A stretch of DNA of 64,000 nt from NCBI RefSeq assembly GCF_900101625.1, contig NZ_FMYZ01000002.1:620001-684000 (forward strand). The letters are read 5' to 3'. Position 1 is the stretch's first letter, and every line of letters begins with the position of its first letter. Source of the DNA: Cupriavidus sp. YR651 (GTDB taxonomy: Bacteria; Pseudomonadota; Gammaproteobacteria; Burkholderiales; Burkholderiaceae). A program made the position numbers and the translations under genes. Below are positions 55,584-64,000 of the stretch, in pieces. The notes under the pieces were generated by a model. That model saw only the letters and a list, made by a program, of their open reading frames with translations, was not told where the DNA came from and did no database searches.

Positions 55584-56480
55584 GTGAGCGATCTGCATTT
55601 TTCTCGTGTTGTGATTGTCGGCGTGGGCTTGATCGGCGGCTCGCTGGCGTTGTCGCTCAAACGCGCAGGCGTGGTGGGAACCGTGGTGGGCGTGGGCCGC
55701 TCGGCGGCGTCGCTCGAAAAGGCAAAGGCGCTGGGGGTGATCGATGAGATCGCCTCGCTGGAAGATGCCGCGCGCGGCGCCAGCATGATCGTGCTGTGCG
55801 CGCCGGTGGCCCAGAACTTTGCGCTGCTGCATGCGCTGGAGCCGCACCTGCAGCCGGGCACTATCGTGACCGATGCGGGCAGCACCAAGTCTGACGTTAT
55901 CGTCGCGGCCAAGACGGCGCTCGGCGACAAGGTTGCGCAGTTCGTGCCGGCACACCCGATTGCCGGCCGCGAACTGAATGGCGTGGAAGCTGCGCTCGAC
56001 GACCTGTACCTCGGCAAGAAGGTGGTGCTGTGCCCGCTGCAGGAGAATGCGCGGGCCGACGTGGCGGCTGTGCGCGCGATGTGGGAAGCCGCGGGTGCCC
56101 ATTGCCACGTGATGTCGGCGGTCCAGCATGATGCCGTGTTTGCCTCGGTCAGCCACCTGCCGCACCTGTTGTCCTATGCATTGGTCGCTCAGGTGGCCAA
56201 CGCCGAGGACGCAGCGCTGAAGCTGGATTTTGCCGGCGGAGGTTTCCGCGACTTCACGCGAATCGCGGCCTCGTCCCCGGAGATGTGGCGCGACATCTGC
56301 GTCGCCAACAAGGAAGCCCTGTTGCGTGAGATCAGCACCTACGAGGCCGTGCTCGCGCACCTGAAGACACAAATCAAGAACGGCGACGGCGACGCGCTCG
56401 AACGCGTGTTTGCGCGCGCCAGCGCCGCCCGCCTGAAGTGGGGCGCCGCACGTGCGGCAACCACGAATGTCGAACCCTGA
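55584..56480 (+). CDS. tyrA: Prephenate (or arogenate) dehydrogenase
   Basis: This 298-residue NAD(P)-dependent enzyme for tyrosine synthesis has the Rossmann motif VIVGVGLIGGSLALSLKRAG at about residues 9-28, AHPIAGRELNGVEAA near 125 and a helical C-terminal dimer domain with HLPHLLSYAL. No ACT domain is present. Cofactor preference cannot be told with certainty. Confidence 0.94.
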   Translation: MSDLHFSRVVIVGVGLIGGSLALSLKRAGVVGTVVGVGRSAASLEKAKALGVIDEIASLEDAARGASMIVLCAPVAQNFALLHALEPHLQPGTIVTDAGSTKSDVIVAAKTALGDKVAQFVPAHPIAGRELNGVEAALDDLYLGKKVVLCPLQENARADVAAVRAMWEAAGAHCHVMSAVQHDAVFASVSHLPHLLSYALVAQVANAEDAALKLDFAGGGFRDFTRIAASSPEMWRDICVANKEALLREISTYEAVLAHLKTQIKNGDGDALERVFARASAARLKWGAARAATTNVEP

Positions 56481-56526
56481 TGTCGTCGCGCGCATTTGAA
56501 CGCGCCACGACCACGCTGCAAAGACC

Positions 56527-57840
56527 ATGGAACATCTCACCCTCGGCCCCCTGAGTCGTGCATCCGGCACGGTCCGCCTGCCTGGCTCGAAGAGCATCTC
56601 CAACCGCGTGTTGTTGCTGGCTGCGCTGGCGACCGGCGAAACGCGCGTGCGCGAGTTGCTCGATTCCGACGACACGCGCGTCATGCTCGAGGCGCTGAAA
56701 GTCCTTGGCGTGGCGTGGCGGCGCGATGGCAATGACTGCATCGTGACTGGCGTCGGCGGCAAGTTTCCGAACCAGTCGGCGGATCTGTTCATGGGCAATG
56801 CCGGCACGGCGATTCGCCCGCTGACGTCCGCGCTGGCGCTCCAGGGTGGCACCTACAAGCTGTCCGGCGTGCCGCGCATGCACGAGCGGCCGATCGGCGA
56901 TCTCGTCGATGGCCTGCGGCAGGTGGGCGCCGCGATCGACTATCTCGGCACGGAAGGCTATCCGCCGCTGCAGATTCGCCCCGCGCAAATCCATATCGAT
57001 GCGCCGATCCGGGTGCGTGGCGATGTGTCGAGCCAGTTCCTGACCGCGCTGCTGATGACGTTGCCGATGGCATCGGCACCGGCGGGCCGGATCGAAATCG
57101 AGGTGATCGGCGAGCTGATTTCGAAACCGTATATCGAGATCACGCTGAACCTGCTGGCGCGCTTCGGCATCCAGGTGGAGCGCGAGGGCTGGGAGCGATT
57201 CCTCCTGCCGGCCGGTGCGCAATACCAGTCGCCGGGCGAGATTTATGTCGAGGGCGATGCTTCGACCGCCTCGTACTTCCTGGCTGCGGGGGCCATTGGC
57301 GGCGGACCGGTGCGCGTGGAAGGCGTGGGGATGTCGAGCATCCAGGGCGACGTGCGTTTTGCCGAGGCGTTGAACCGGATGGGTGCCAACGTCATGGCGG
57401 GCGACAACTGGATCGAGGTACGCGGCACGGAACGCGATGACGGGCGCCTGCATGGTATTGAACTCGATTGCAACCATATTCCCGATGCGGCCATGACCCT
57501 GGCCGTGGCGGCGTTGTTTGCAGAGGGCACGACCACGCTGACCAATATCGCCAGTTGGCGCGTCAAGGAGACGGATCGGATTTCAGCCATGGCGACCGAG
57601 TTGCGCAAACTCGGCGCCGAGGTGGAGGAGGGCGCCGACTACCTGCGCGTGACCCCGCCGGCATCGCTATCGGACTGGCAGACTCCCGCCGACGGCATTG
57701 ACACCTATGATGATCATCGCGTGGCGATGTGTTTCTCGCTCGCCGCCTTCGGACCGCTGCCCGTGCGGATCAATGATCCGGGCTGCGTCGGCAAGACGTT
57801 CCCGGAGTATTTCTCGGTGTTTGCCGGGGTGGCGCGGTAA
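56527..57840 (+). CDS. aroA: 3-phosphoshikimate 1-carboxyvinyltransferase (EPSP synthase)
   Basis: This 437-residue shikimate-pathway enzyme shows [20 protein letters not shown] at residue 18 on, [16 protein letters not shown] near 90, and [14 protein letters not shown] and [15 protein letters not shown] near the C-terminus. The motif NAGTAIRPL corresponds to the glyphosate-sensitive class I type. It lies 46 bases after tyrA. Confidence 0.96.
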   Translation: MEHLTLGPLSRASGTVRLPGSKSISNRVLLLAALATGETRVRELLDSDDTRVMLEALKVLGVAWRRDGNDCIVTGVGGKFPNQSADLFMGNAGTAIRPLTSALALQGGTYKLSGVPRMHERPIGDLVDGLRQVGAAIDYLGTEGYPPLQIRPAQIHIDAPIRVRGDVSSQFLTALLMTLPMASAPAGRIEIEVIGELISKPYIEITLNLLARFGIQVEREGWERFLLPAGAQYQSPGEIYVEGDASTASYFLAAGAIGGGPVRVEGVGMSSIQGDVRFAEALNRMGANVMAGDNWIEVRGTERDDGRLHGIELDCNHIPDAAMTLAVAALFAEGTTTLTNIASWRVKETDRISAMATELRKLGAEVEEGADYLRVTPPASLSDWQTPADGIDTYDDHRVAMCFSLAAFGPLPVRINDPGCVGKTFPEYFSVFAGVAR

Positions 57841-57860
57841 GCGCCAGCTCCGGTCAAATA

Positions 57861-58091
57861 TCAGGCGGCGGCGAGTCGGGCCGCCGCGGGTGCGCGGTTT
57901 TCCGTCGCCCGGGCGAGCGCGCGCGCTTCCCGGCGGTTCCAGTACTTGTCGAAGAAGTAGTGGGCTACGGTATTGACGGCTGGCTCGATGAAGGTGATGG
58001 CACCGCTGATGGCCAGATTGCCTGTCAACGCATAGGTCACGCTGAAGGCGATGCCCAGGTGCATGATGCCGAAAGTCAGGGTCTTGGCCAT
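57861..58091 (-). CDS. DUF2061 small membrane protein
   Basis: This 76-residue protein reads MAKTLTFGIMHLGIAFSVTY then a second hydrophobic segment and FIEPAVNTVAHYFFDKYW, the DUF2061 signature, with a basic Ala-rich tail. Two membrane helices are likely. The ATG at 58091 has GAGG upstream; ATG 58133 would give 90 residues. It is inserted antisense between aroA and cmk and interrupts the usual supraoperon. Confidence 0.85.
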   Translation of the reverse strand: MAKTLTFGIMHLGIAFSVTYALTGNLAISGAITFIEPAVNTVAHYFFDKYWNRREARALARATENRAPAAARLAAA

Positions 58092-58181
58092 GTTAGATTG
58101 CCTCGCGTTCGTGGACTTGGCGTCGTGCTTCATGGCGGGGCCATCCCGCACGACTCATGGCCCAGATGATAATAATTCCAA

Positions 58182-58220
58182 ATTGATTTCGACAATCAAT
58201 AGTTTCTAGCTTTGTAATAA
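58182..58220 (+). promoter_or_regulatory. AT-rich dyad and probable promoter before cmk
   Basis: ATTGATT (58182-58188) and AATCAAT (58194-58200) form a perfect 7-bp dyad in an AT-rich patch reaching the cmk start. It probably carries a new promoter for cmk-rpsA, needed because the antisense DUF2061 gene separates it from aroA. Exact -35 and -10 are unclear. Confidence 0.45.
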
Positions 58221-58223
58221 AAA

Positions 58224-58886
58224 ATGACTATTATTGACGTCATCACCATAGATGGCCCTACCGCATCCGGCAAAGGCACGGTGGCGCACAAGGTGGCGGA
58301 CGCTCTGGCATTTCACCTGCTCGACAGCGGAGCCTTGTACCGTCTGGTGGCCCTGGCGAGCGATCGGGCTGACGTCGACCTGCAGGACGTCGATACCCTT
58401 GCAAGAATGGCGGCTCGTCTCGATGTGAAGTTCGGCCCGGACCGGGTCTGGCTGTCTGGCGAGGAGGTCAGCCAGGCGATTCGCCAGGAGGCGATTGGCA
58501 ACCGTGCGTCGGCAATCGCCGTGCATCAGCCGGTGCGTGATGCGTTGACGGCACTCCAGCGGGGCTTTCGCAAGCTTCCGGGCCTCGTGGCCGACGGCCG
58601 CGATATGGGCACGGTGATCTTCCCTGACGCCCGCCTCAAGGTATTCCTGACCGCGAGTGTCGAGGCGCGCGCCCGGAGGCGCTATAAACAATTGATTGAT
58701 AAGGGAATTTCTGCTAATATCGAAGACCTTTTGCGTGACCTTGAAGCACGCGACGCCCGGGATCGCACCCGGACCGCCGCGCCGCTGCGTCCCGCTGAAG
58801 ATGCGCAACGGCTCGATACCTCCGAAATGACGGTGGAGGAAGCCGTGGCGCAGGTGCTGGAGTGGTTTGCCGCCGTGCGGCATTGA
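58224..58886 (+). CDS. cmk: Cytidylate kinase
   Basis: This 220-residue enzyme phosphorylates CMP and dCMP. The P-loop is [20 protein letters not shown] near residue 7, [12 protein letters not shown] follows, and [15 protein letters not shown] and the lid segment [14 protein letters not shown] are typical. It lies upstream of rpsA as usual. Confidence 0.95.
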   Translation: MTIIDVITIDGPTASGKGTVAHKVADALAFHLLDSGALYRLVALASDRADVDLQDVDTLARMAARLDVKFGPDRVWLSGEEVSQAIRQEAIGNRASAIAVHQPVRDALTALQRGFRKLPGLVADGRDMGTVIFPDARLKVFLTASVEARARRRYKQLIDKGISANIEDLLRDLEARDARDRTRTAAPLRPAEDAQRLDTSEMTVEEAVAQVLEWFAAVRH

Positions 58887-59021
58887 CCGGCCAGCGCCGG
58901 CAAGAGCCTGACATCGGAAACATGTCGATGGCAGGTGTTGTTCAACCCAACCCCGCTGCATTGGCAGACTGAGCGCGATCGTCGCGCCGGCCAGCGTACT
59001 GCGGATTGCTAACTTACGTTT

Positions 59022-60716
59022 ATGTCCGACCTGCAAACTAACGAATCCTTTGCCGCACTGTTCGAGGAATCTGTCGCCCGCTCCAATATGAAGGCTGGCG
59101 AAGTGATCTCCGCTGAAGTCGTGCGCATCGACCACAACTTCGTGGTCGTCAACGCCGGCCTCAAGTCCGAGGCCTTCGTGCCGGTGGAGGAGTTCCTGAA
59201 CGACCAGGGCGAACTCGAAGTGCAGGCCGGCGACTACGTCTCCGTGGCCATCGACGCGCTCGAGAACGGCTATGGCGACACCATTCTTTCCCGCGACAAG
59301 GCCAAGCGCCTGGCATCGTGGCTGAACCTCGAGAAGGCGCTGGAAGACGGCGAAATCATCTCGGGTACCGTGACCGGCAAGGTCAAGGGTGGCCTGACCG
59401 TGATGGTCAATGGCATCCGCGCCTTCCTCCCGGGCTCGCTCGTGGACGTGCGTCCGATCAAGGACACCACGCCGTACGAAGGCAAGACCCTGGAATTCAA
59501 GGTCATCAAGCTGGACCGCAAGCGTAACAACGTCGTGCTGTCGCGTCGCGCCGTGGTGGAAGCCACCCTGGGCGAAGAGCGCCAGAAGCTGATGGAAACG
59601 CTGAAGGAAGGCGCCATCGTCAACGGTATCGTCAAGAACATCACCGACTACGGCGCGTTCGTGGACCTGGGTGGTATCGACGGTCTGCTGCACATCACCG
59701 ACCTGGCATGGCGTCGCGTGCGTCACCCGAGCGAAGTGCTGTCGGTTGGCCAGGAAATCACCGCCAAGATCCTCAAGTTCGACCAAGAGAAGAACCGCGT
59801 CTCGCTGGGCGTGAAGCAACTGGGCGAAGATCCGTGGGTGGGCATCTCGCGTCGCTACCCGCAAGGCACCCGCCTGTTCGGCAAGGTGACCAACCTGACC
59901 GACTACGGCGCATTCGTCGAGATCGAAGCCGGCATCGAAGGTCTGGTGCACGTGTCCGAAATGGACTGGACCAACAAGAACGTGGCGCCGTCGAAGGTTG
60001 TCCAGCTGGGCGACGAAGTGGAAGTCATGGTCCTGGATATCGACGAAGACAAGCGTCGTATCAGCCTGGGCATGAAGCAGTGCAAGGCCAATCCGTGGGA
60101 CGATTTCAGCCGTAACCACAAGAAGGGCGACAAGCTGTCGGGCCAGATCAAGTCGATCACCGACTTTGGCGTGTTCATCGGTCTGCCTGGCGGCATCGAC
60201 GGCCTGGTGCACCTGTCCGACCTGTCCTGGCAAGAGACCGGCGAAGAGGCCGTGCGCAAGTACAAGAAGGGCGACGAAGTGGAAGCCGTGGTACTGGGCA
60301 TCGACGTCGACAAGGAACGCATCTCGCTGGGCATCAAGCAGCTGTCGGGCGATCCGTTCAACAACTTCATCTCGGCCAACGACAAGGGCTCGCTCGTGAC
60401 CGGCGTCATCAAGGCCGTGGACCCGAAGGGCGCCGTGGTGCAGCTGGCTGACGACGTGGAAGGCTACCTGCGTGCTTCGGAAATCTCCGCTGACCGCGTG
60501 GAAGATGCCCGCAACGTGCTGAAGGAAGGCGAACAGATCACCGCCCTGGTGGTGAACGTCGACCGCAAGTCGCGCAACATCAACCTGTCGATCAAGGCCA
60601 AGGACAATGTAGAGCAGCAGGAAGCGATGCAGAAGTTCCAGGCTGACACCGGCACGGCTGGCACGACCAACCTCGGCGCGCTGCTGAAGGCCAAGCTCGG
60701 CCAGGACAACCAGTAA
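59022..60716 (+). CDS. rpsA: 30S ribosomal protein S1
   Basis: This 564-residue mRNA-binding protein has six S1 repeats. Clear repeat cores are [40 protein letters not shown] and [20 protein letters not shown]. Full-length for the family. The start has no strong Shine-Dalgarno sequence, which is usual for rpsA. Confidence 0.97.
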   Translation: MSDLQTNESFAALFEESVARSNMKAGEVISAEVVRIDHNFVVVNAGLKSEAFVPVEEFLNDQGELEVQAGDYVSVAIDALENGYGDTILSRDKAKRLASWLNLEKALEDGEIISGTVTGKVKGGLTVMVNGIRAFLPGSLVDVRPIKDTTPYEGKTLEFKVIKLDRKRNNVVLSRRAVVEATLGEERQKLMETLKEGAIVNGIVKNITDYGAFVDLGGIDGLLHITDLAWRRVRHPSEVLSVGQEITAKILKFDQEKNRVSLGVKQLGEDPWVGISRRYPQGTRLFGKVTNLTDYGAFVEIEAGIEGLVHVSEMDWTNKNVAPSKVVQLGDEVEVMVLDIDEDKRRISLGMKQCKANPWDDFSRNHKKGDKLSGQIKSITDFGVFIGLPGGIDGLVHLSDLSWQETGEEAVRKYKKGDEVEAVVLGIDVDKERISLGIKQLSGDPFNNFISANDKGSLVTGVIKAVDPKGAVVQLADDVEGYLRASEISADRVEDARNVLKEGEQITALVVNVDRKSRNINLSIKAKDNVEQQEAMQKFQADTGTAGTTNLGALLKAKLGQDNQ

Positions 60717-60746
60717 TCGCAAGCGCCCGCGTCCGCGAGACCGCCC

Positions 60747-61169
60747 ATGACCAAGTCCGAGCTCGTCGAAAAACTGGCTGCCCGTTTCCCGCAGTTGCTG
60801 CTGCGGGATGCGGACATCTCGGTGAAAACGATTCTCGACGCGATGTCCGAGGCGTTGGCCGATGGCCACCGTATCGAGATTCGCGGCTTCGGCAGCTTCG
60901 GTCTGAATCGGCGGCCTCCGCGCGTGGGTCGCAACCCCAAGTCCGGCGAACGTGTGCTGGTGCCCGAAAAGCGGGTCCCGCACTTCAAGGCGGGCAAGGA
61001 GTTGCGCGAACGGGTTGACCGTAGCCTCGCTCCGTCTCAGGGCAGCGTCGTGACCGGCAACGGTCAGGCGACGCACGGCAAGGTGGGCCAGTCGCTGGCT
61101 CCGTCGCAGTCTTCGGCCTCGGCCGGTGCACTGCACGAGGACAGCCAGCTTAATCTGGTCCGGTCCTGA
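60747..61169 (+). CDS. ihfB: Integration host factor beta with a C-terminal extension
   Basis: This DNA-bending protein has a standard HU/IHF core in residues 1-95 ([40 protein letters not shown] with the DNA-intercalating proline). Total length is 140 residues, about 40 more than E. coli IHF-beta. The extension is Ser/Gln/Gly-rich and contains SLAPSQ twice. It follows rpsA by 30 bases, the classic position, and is ended by a terminator. The small core with DNA-binding arm is intact. Confidence 0.93.
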   Translation: MTKSELVEKLAARFPQLLLRDADISVKTILDAMSEALADGHRIEIRGFGSFGLNRRPPRVGRNPKSGERVLVPEKRVPHFKAGKELRERVDRSLAPSQGSVVTGNGQATHGKVGQSLAPSQSSASAGALHEDSQLNLVRS

Positions 61170-61217
61170 CGATGCGTGGCGGCGCATACCGCTCGCTTCG
61201 ATCTGCAAAGCTGTTGG

Positions 61218-61243
61218 AAAGCGCTCCTCCGGGAGCGCTTTTT
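61218..61243 (+). terminator. Terminator after ihfB
   Basis: AAAGCGCTCC (61218-61227) pairs with GGAGCGCTTT (61232-61241) with a 4-nt loop and a T run, ending the supraoperon transcript. Confidence 0.88.
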
Positions 61244-61403
61244 CGTTGGCAATGCGTTGGCGGCGCCACTCGGGGCGGTGCGACCAAAGGTTACCGTCTG
61301 CAATAAGTGATTCCGTTACAATGCCGGGAATCCGTCGCCGGTGCCCTGACGCGCGAACGCACGGTCGGGGTGTCCCCGTTTTCGTCTCGATGGCAGTCAC
61401 TGC

Positions 61404-61727
61404 ATGAAACTTGTCGCCTGGATTTTCCGCATCGTCCTGTTCGCCCTGCTGTTCGTGCTGGCCTTGCGCAACACAGACGATGCTTCCCTGCAGCTGTTCT
61501 TCGGTGCAGTCTGGCATGCCCCGCTGATCCTGATCCTGCTGGCTGCGTTTGGCCTGGGAATCGTTGCGGCCCTCGCGGCCGTGGCGCCAGGGCTGATGCG
61601 GCAGCGCATGGAGGCTGCGCGGCTGCGCCGGGCGCTGGGAGAGGCGCGCGCGCCTGCGCCCACCGACAGCGTGCCGCCTGAAGCCAAGCCCGGTGTCCCC
61701 TATAACGTAGTCGGTCCGAAAGTCTGA
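61404..61727 (+). CDS. lapA: LapA-domain inner-membrane protein
   Basis: This 107-residue protein has two hydrophobic segments (about 3-20 and 38-62) and a basic helical cytoplasmic end, matching LapA/DUF1049, which works with LapB in lipopolysaccharide synthesis control. It is four bases before lapB. Confidence 0.9.
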   Translation: MKLVAWIFRIVLFALLFVLALRNTDDASLQLFFGAVWHAPLILILLAAFGLGIVAALAAVAPGLMRQRMEAARLRRALGEARAPAPTDSVPPEAKPGVPYNVVGPKV

Positions 61728-61730
61728 CCC

Positions 61731-62960
61731 ATGATGTTTGAATCCTGGTGGCTGCTAGCGCTGCCACTTGTCTTTGGCCTTGGCTGGATGGCCGCGCGCT
61801 TTGATCTGCGCCAGTTGATCAGCGAGCAGGGCGCACTGCCGCGCTCGTATTTCAAAGGCCTCAATTTCCTGCTTAACGAGCAACCGGATCAGGCGATCGA
61901 TGCATTTGTCGAAGTCGCCCGGCTGGACCCGGAAACCACTGAACTCCACTTTGCGCTGGGGGCTCTGTTCCGCCGTCGCGGTGAGACCGAGCGTGCTATC
62001 CGCGTGCACCAGAACCTGGCTACCCGGCCAGACCTGCCAGAACCCGAACGCGAGCATGCGTTGTATGAACTGGGCCAGGACTTCCTGCGCGCCGGTTTGC
62101 TCGATCGTGCCGAAGAATCGCTGCGGCGCCTGATGTCCGGGCCGTATGCGGTCTCCGCCAAGCGCGTGCTGCTGGAGCTTTACGAAGTCGAGAAGGAATG
62201 GCAGAAAGCCATCGACGCCGCGCGCGAGCTGCAGACGCTGGAGCAGAAGGACTACCGTGTGCAGATCGCCCAGTTCTGCTGCGAGCTGGCACAAGACGCG
62301 CTGCAGAAGAAGCGCCCCGAGGATGCCATCAGCTGGCTGCGCCGCGCCTCCGAGGAAAATCCCGCCAATGTGCGGGCGCCGATGCTGCTTGGTGACGTGG
62401 CCGCCACGGCCGGCGATGCCCGCGGCGCGCTGAATCACTGGCTCGGCATCGAGTCGCAAGATGCCGCGTACCTGCCGCTGGTGGCCGATCGCGTGGTCAA
62501 GGCATACGCCACGCTCGGTGAGCAGGGCCAGGCCCTCGACTGGTTGCGTGGCCTGTTGCAGGGCAATCTGGCGCCCGAACTACTCGATACCGCCTATCGC
62601 ACCGAGTTGGACGTCAACGGGCCCGTTGCAGCCGCCGCGCTGATGCGCGATCAGCTGCGTCGCCAGCCGACGCTGCTGGCCTTGACGAAGTATTTCGAGG
62701 CGCAGGCCGCCGAGATGCAATCGCTGGAGACCGTTGCGACCGAAGGCGGCGCGGTAGCCACGACCGGTGACGATGCGACCGCGGAGGGGCAAGGCAAAGA
62801 GACCGCGGCCATTCGCGATCTACTGCAGCTACGCACCCGCAACCTGGCCCGCTATACCTGTCGCGAGTGTGGTTTCCGTGCGCGCCTGTTCTACTGGCAA
62901 TGCCCCGGCTGCAATCGCTGGGAAACCTATGCGCCGCGCCGTTCCGAAGCGCTCGGCTAA
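61731..62960 (+). CDS. lapB: Lipopolysaccharide assembly protein LapB
   Basis: This 409-residue protein is anchored by an N-terminal helix (about 3-19) followed by several TPR repeats (about 40-330) and a C-terminal rubredoxin-like zinc domain with CRECGF and CPGCNRWE. LapB links LpxC turnover by FtsH to LPS export. The linker before the zinc domain is Ala/Gly/Thr-rich. Confidence 0.93.
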   Translation: MMFESWWLLALPLVFGLGWMAARFDLRQLISEQGALPRSYFKGLNFLLNEQPDQAIDAFVEVARLDPETTELHFALGALFRRRGETERAIRVHQNLATRPDLPEPEREHALYELGQDFLRAGLLDRAEESLRRLMSGPYAVSAKRVLLELYEVEKEWQKAIDAARELQTLEQKDYRVQIAQFCCELAQDALQKKRPEDAISWLRRASEENPANVRAPMLLGDVAATAGDARGALNHWLGIESQDAAYLPLVADRVVKAYATLGEQGQALDWLRGLLQGNLAPELLDTAYRTELDVNGPVAAAALMRDQLRRQPTLLALTKYFEAQAAEMQSLETVATEGGAVATTGDDATAEGQGKETAAIRDLLQLRTRNLARYTCRECGFRARLFYWQCPGCNRWETYAPRRSEALG

Positions 62961-63006
62961 ATCCGCCTGACGCGACTGAGACCCTCCCTGTATTGGAGCT
63001 TCTGCT

Positions 63007-64000
63007 ATGAAAGTCACGATTATCGGTAGCGGCTATGTTGGCCTGGTTACCGGTGCCTGCCTGGCCGAACTCGGCAATTCCGTGTTCTGCCTCGATGTCG
63101 ATGAAAAGAAAATTGCGCTGCTGAATGCCGGCGGCGTACCAATTTACGAACCCGGCCTGAAGGAGCTGATCGAGCGCAATCGCGCCGCCGGCCGCCTGAC
63201 GTTCTCCACGGATGTCGCCGCCAGCGTGGAGCATGCCGATGTGCAGTTCATCGCCGTCGGCACACCGCCGGATGAAGATGGTTCCGCCGACCTCCAATAC
63301 GTGCTCGCCGCCGCGCGCAACATCGGCCGTCACATGACCGGTTTCAAGGTCGTGGTGGACAAGTCGACCGTGCCAGTGGGCACTGGCGATCGCGTGACCG
63401 CCGTGATTCGCGAGGAACTGGCCGCACGCGGCCTGGAAGACCTGCAGTTCTCCGTGGTGTCGAACCCCGAGTTCCTGAAGGAAGGTGCCGCGGTGGAAGA
63501 TTTCATGCGGCCGGACCGCATCGTGCTGGGCTGCGCGCCGGACGCGGCAGGCCGCCATGCGCAGGCCATCATGCGCCAGCTCTACTCGCCGTTCAACCGC
63601 AATCACGAGCGCACGTTCTATATGGACGTCCGCTCGGCCGAATTCACCAAGTACGCCGCCAACTCGATGCTGGCCACGCGGATCTCGTTCATGAACGAAC
63701 TGGCCAACCTGGCCGACCAGGTCGGCGCCGACATCGAACTGGTGCGCCTGGGCATCGGCTCCGACCCGCGCATTGGCTACAGCTTCCTCTACGCCGGGGC
63801 CGGCTACGGCGGCTCCTGTTTCCCGAAGGACGTGCAGGCGCTGATGCGCACGGCCAGCGCGCATGGCAAGCCGATGCGTGTGCTGGAGGCGGTCGAAGCG
63901 GTCAATGATGCCCAGAAGCAGGTGCTGGCCAACAAGGTGATCAAGCGTTTCGGCGAAGACCTGACCGGCAAGACGTTTGGCGTCTGGGGCCTGGCGTTCA
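63007..64000 (+). CDS. ugd: UDP-glucose 6-dehydrogenase, N-terminal part (cut by window edge)
   Basis: 331 codons are visible, with no stop before the window end. The enzyme oxidises UDP-glucose to UDP-glucuronate for surface polysaccharide. The NAD site is [20 protein letters not shown], the family segment KSTVPVGTG lies near residue 120, [20 protein letters not shown] near 157, and the catalytic Cys is in [16 protein letters not shown] near 270. It follows lapB by 46 bases. Confidence 0.95.
   Translation, partial: MKVTIIGSGYVGLVTGACLAELGNSVFCLDVDEKKIALLNAGGVPIYEPGLKELIERNRAAGRLTFSTDVAASVEHADVQFIAVGTPPDEDGSADLQYVLAAARNIGRHMTGFKVVVDKSTVPVGTGDRVTAVIREELAARGLEDLQFSVVSNPEFLKEGAAVEDFMRPDRIVLGCAPDAAGRHAQAIMRQLYSPFNRNHERTFYMDVRSAEFTKYAANSMLATRISFMNELANLADQVGADIELVRLGIGSDPRIGYSFLYAGAGYGGSCFPKDVQALMRTASAHGKPMRVLEAVEAVNDAQKQVLANKVIKRFGEDLTGKTFGVWGLAF

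Noticed and set aside
58206..61517. A minus-strand open frame of about 1,100 codons across cmk, rpsA and ihfB
   Set aside because: It is the antisense image of well-conserved genes, without a ribosome site or recognisable domain.

Overview
The window is a high-GC chromosomal segment of a beta-proteobacterium in the Burkholderiaceae, most likely Cupriavidus or a close Ralstonia relative. This is inferred from gene content and order: ppa, nadE, glnB, trxB, ftsK, lolA, rarA, serS; a tandem cyanophycin synthetase pair with its ABC transporter and DUF1854 partner; gyrA followed by the serC-pheA-hisC-tyrA-aroA-cmk-rpsA-ihfB-lapA-lapB supraoperon; and a tmRNA with the tag ANDERYALAA. No database search was possible.

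Layout. 1-15,471 is core housekeeping: pyrophosphatase end, cytochrome b561, FemAB-like acetyltransferase, NAD synthetase, PII protein, a TRIC-type channel and Smr protein, thioredoxin reductase, FtsK, LolA, RarA and seryl-tRNA synthetase. 15,555-15,644 is tRNA-Ser(CGA) with its own promoter. 15,632-26,961 is an integrated filamentous phage (inovirus) of about 11.3 kb, bounded by a 14-bp direct repeat of the tRNA 3' end. 27,014-35,586 returns to host genes: a DUF1653-HD protein, a CNNM/CorC protein, a LysR regulator divergent from a D-amino acid dehydrogenase, and amino-acid ABC transporter parts without an ATPase. 35,694-44,153 is a cyanophycin module. 44,169-48,035 holds small hypothetical genes, tmRNA, gph, ubiG and an OmpA-family gene. 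48,482-64,000 runs from gyrA through the aromatic amino acid supraoperon to a truncated ugd.

The prophage. A resolvase-type serine recombinase lies at the left end. The structural genes run on the minus strand from the right: ssDNA-binding protein, a chain of tiny overlapping genes, a 44-residue leaderless major coat protein, a TspB/pIII-like adsorption protein, a pVI-like protein, Zot/pI, and an HUH replication initiator. A 617-bp noncoding region between rep and zot folds into a long nested hairpin, the likely origin or packaging signal. Between recombinase and rep lie about 3.6 kb of apparent cargo: a KAP-like P-loop NTPase, a small exported protein, a PLD-like protein and a three-helix membrane protein. 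This cargo is a candidate defence or superinfection-exclusion system.

The most interesting arrangement is at the attachment site. The right-end XRE-like regulator ends inside the 14-bp core and takes its stop codon from host DNA. In the excised circle its frame would continue another 62 codons and stop over the start codon of the recombinase. Integration would therefore break a regulator-recombinase transcription and translation unit. The same short terminator sequence occurs three times: after the tRNA, after the right att site, and, as a diverged but still foldable copy, inside the first codons of the recombinase gene.
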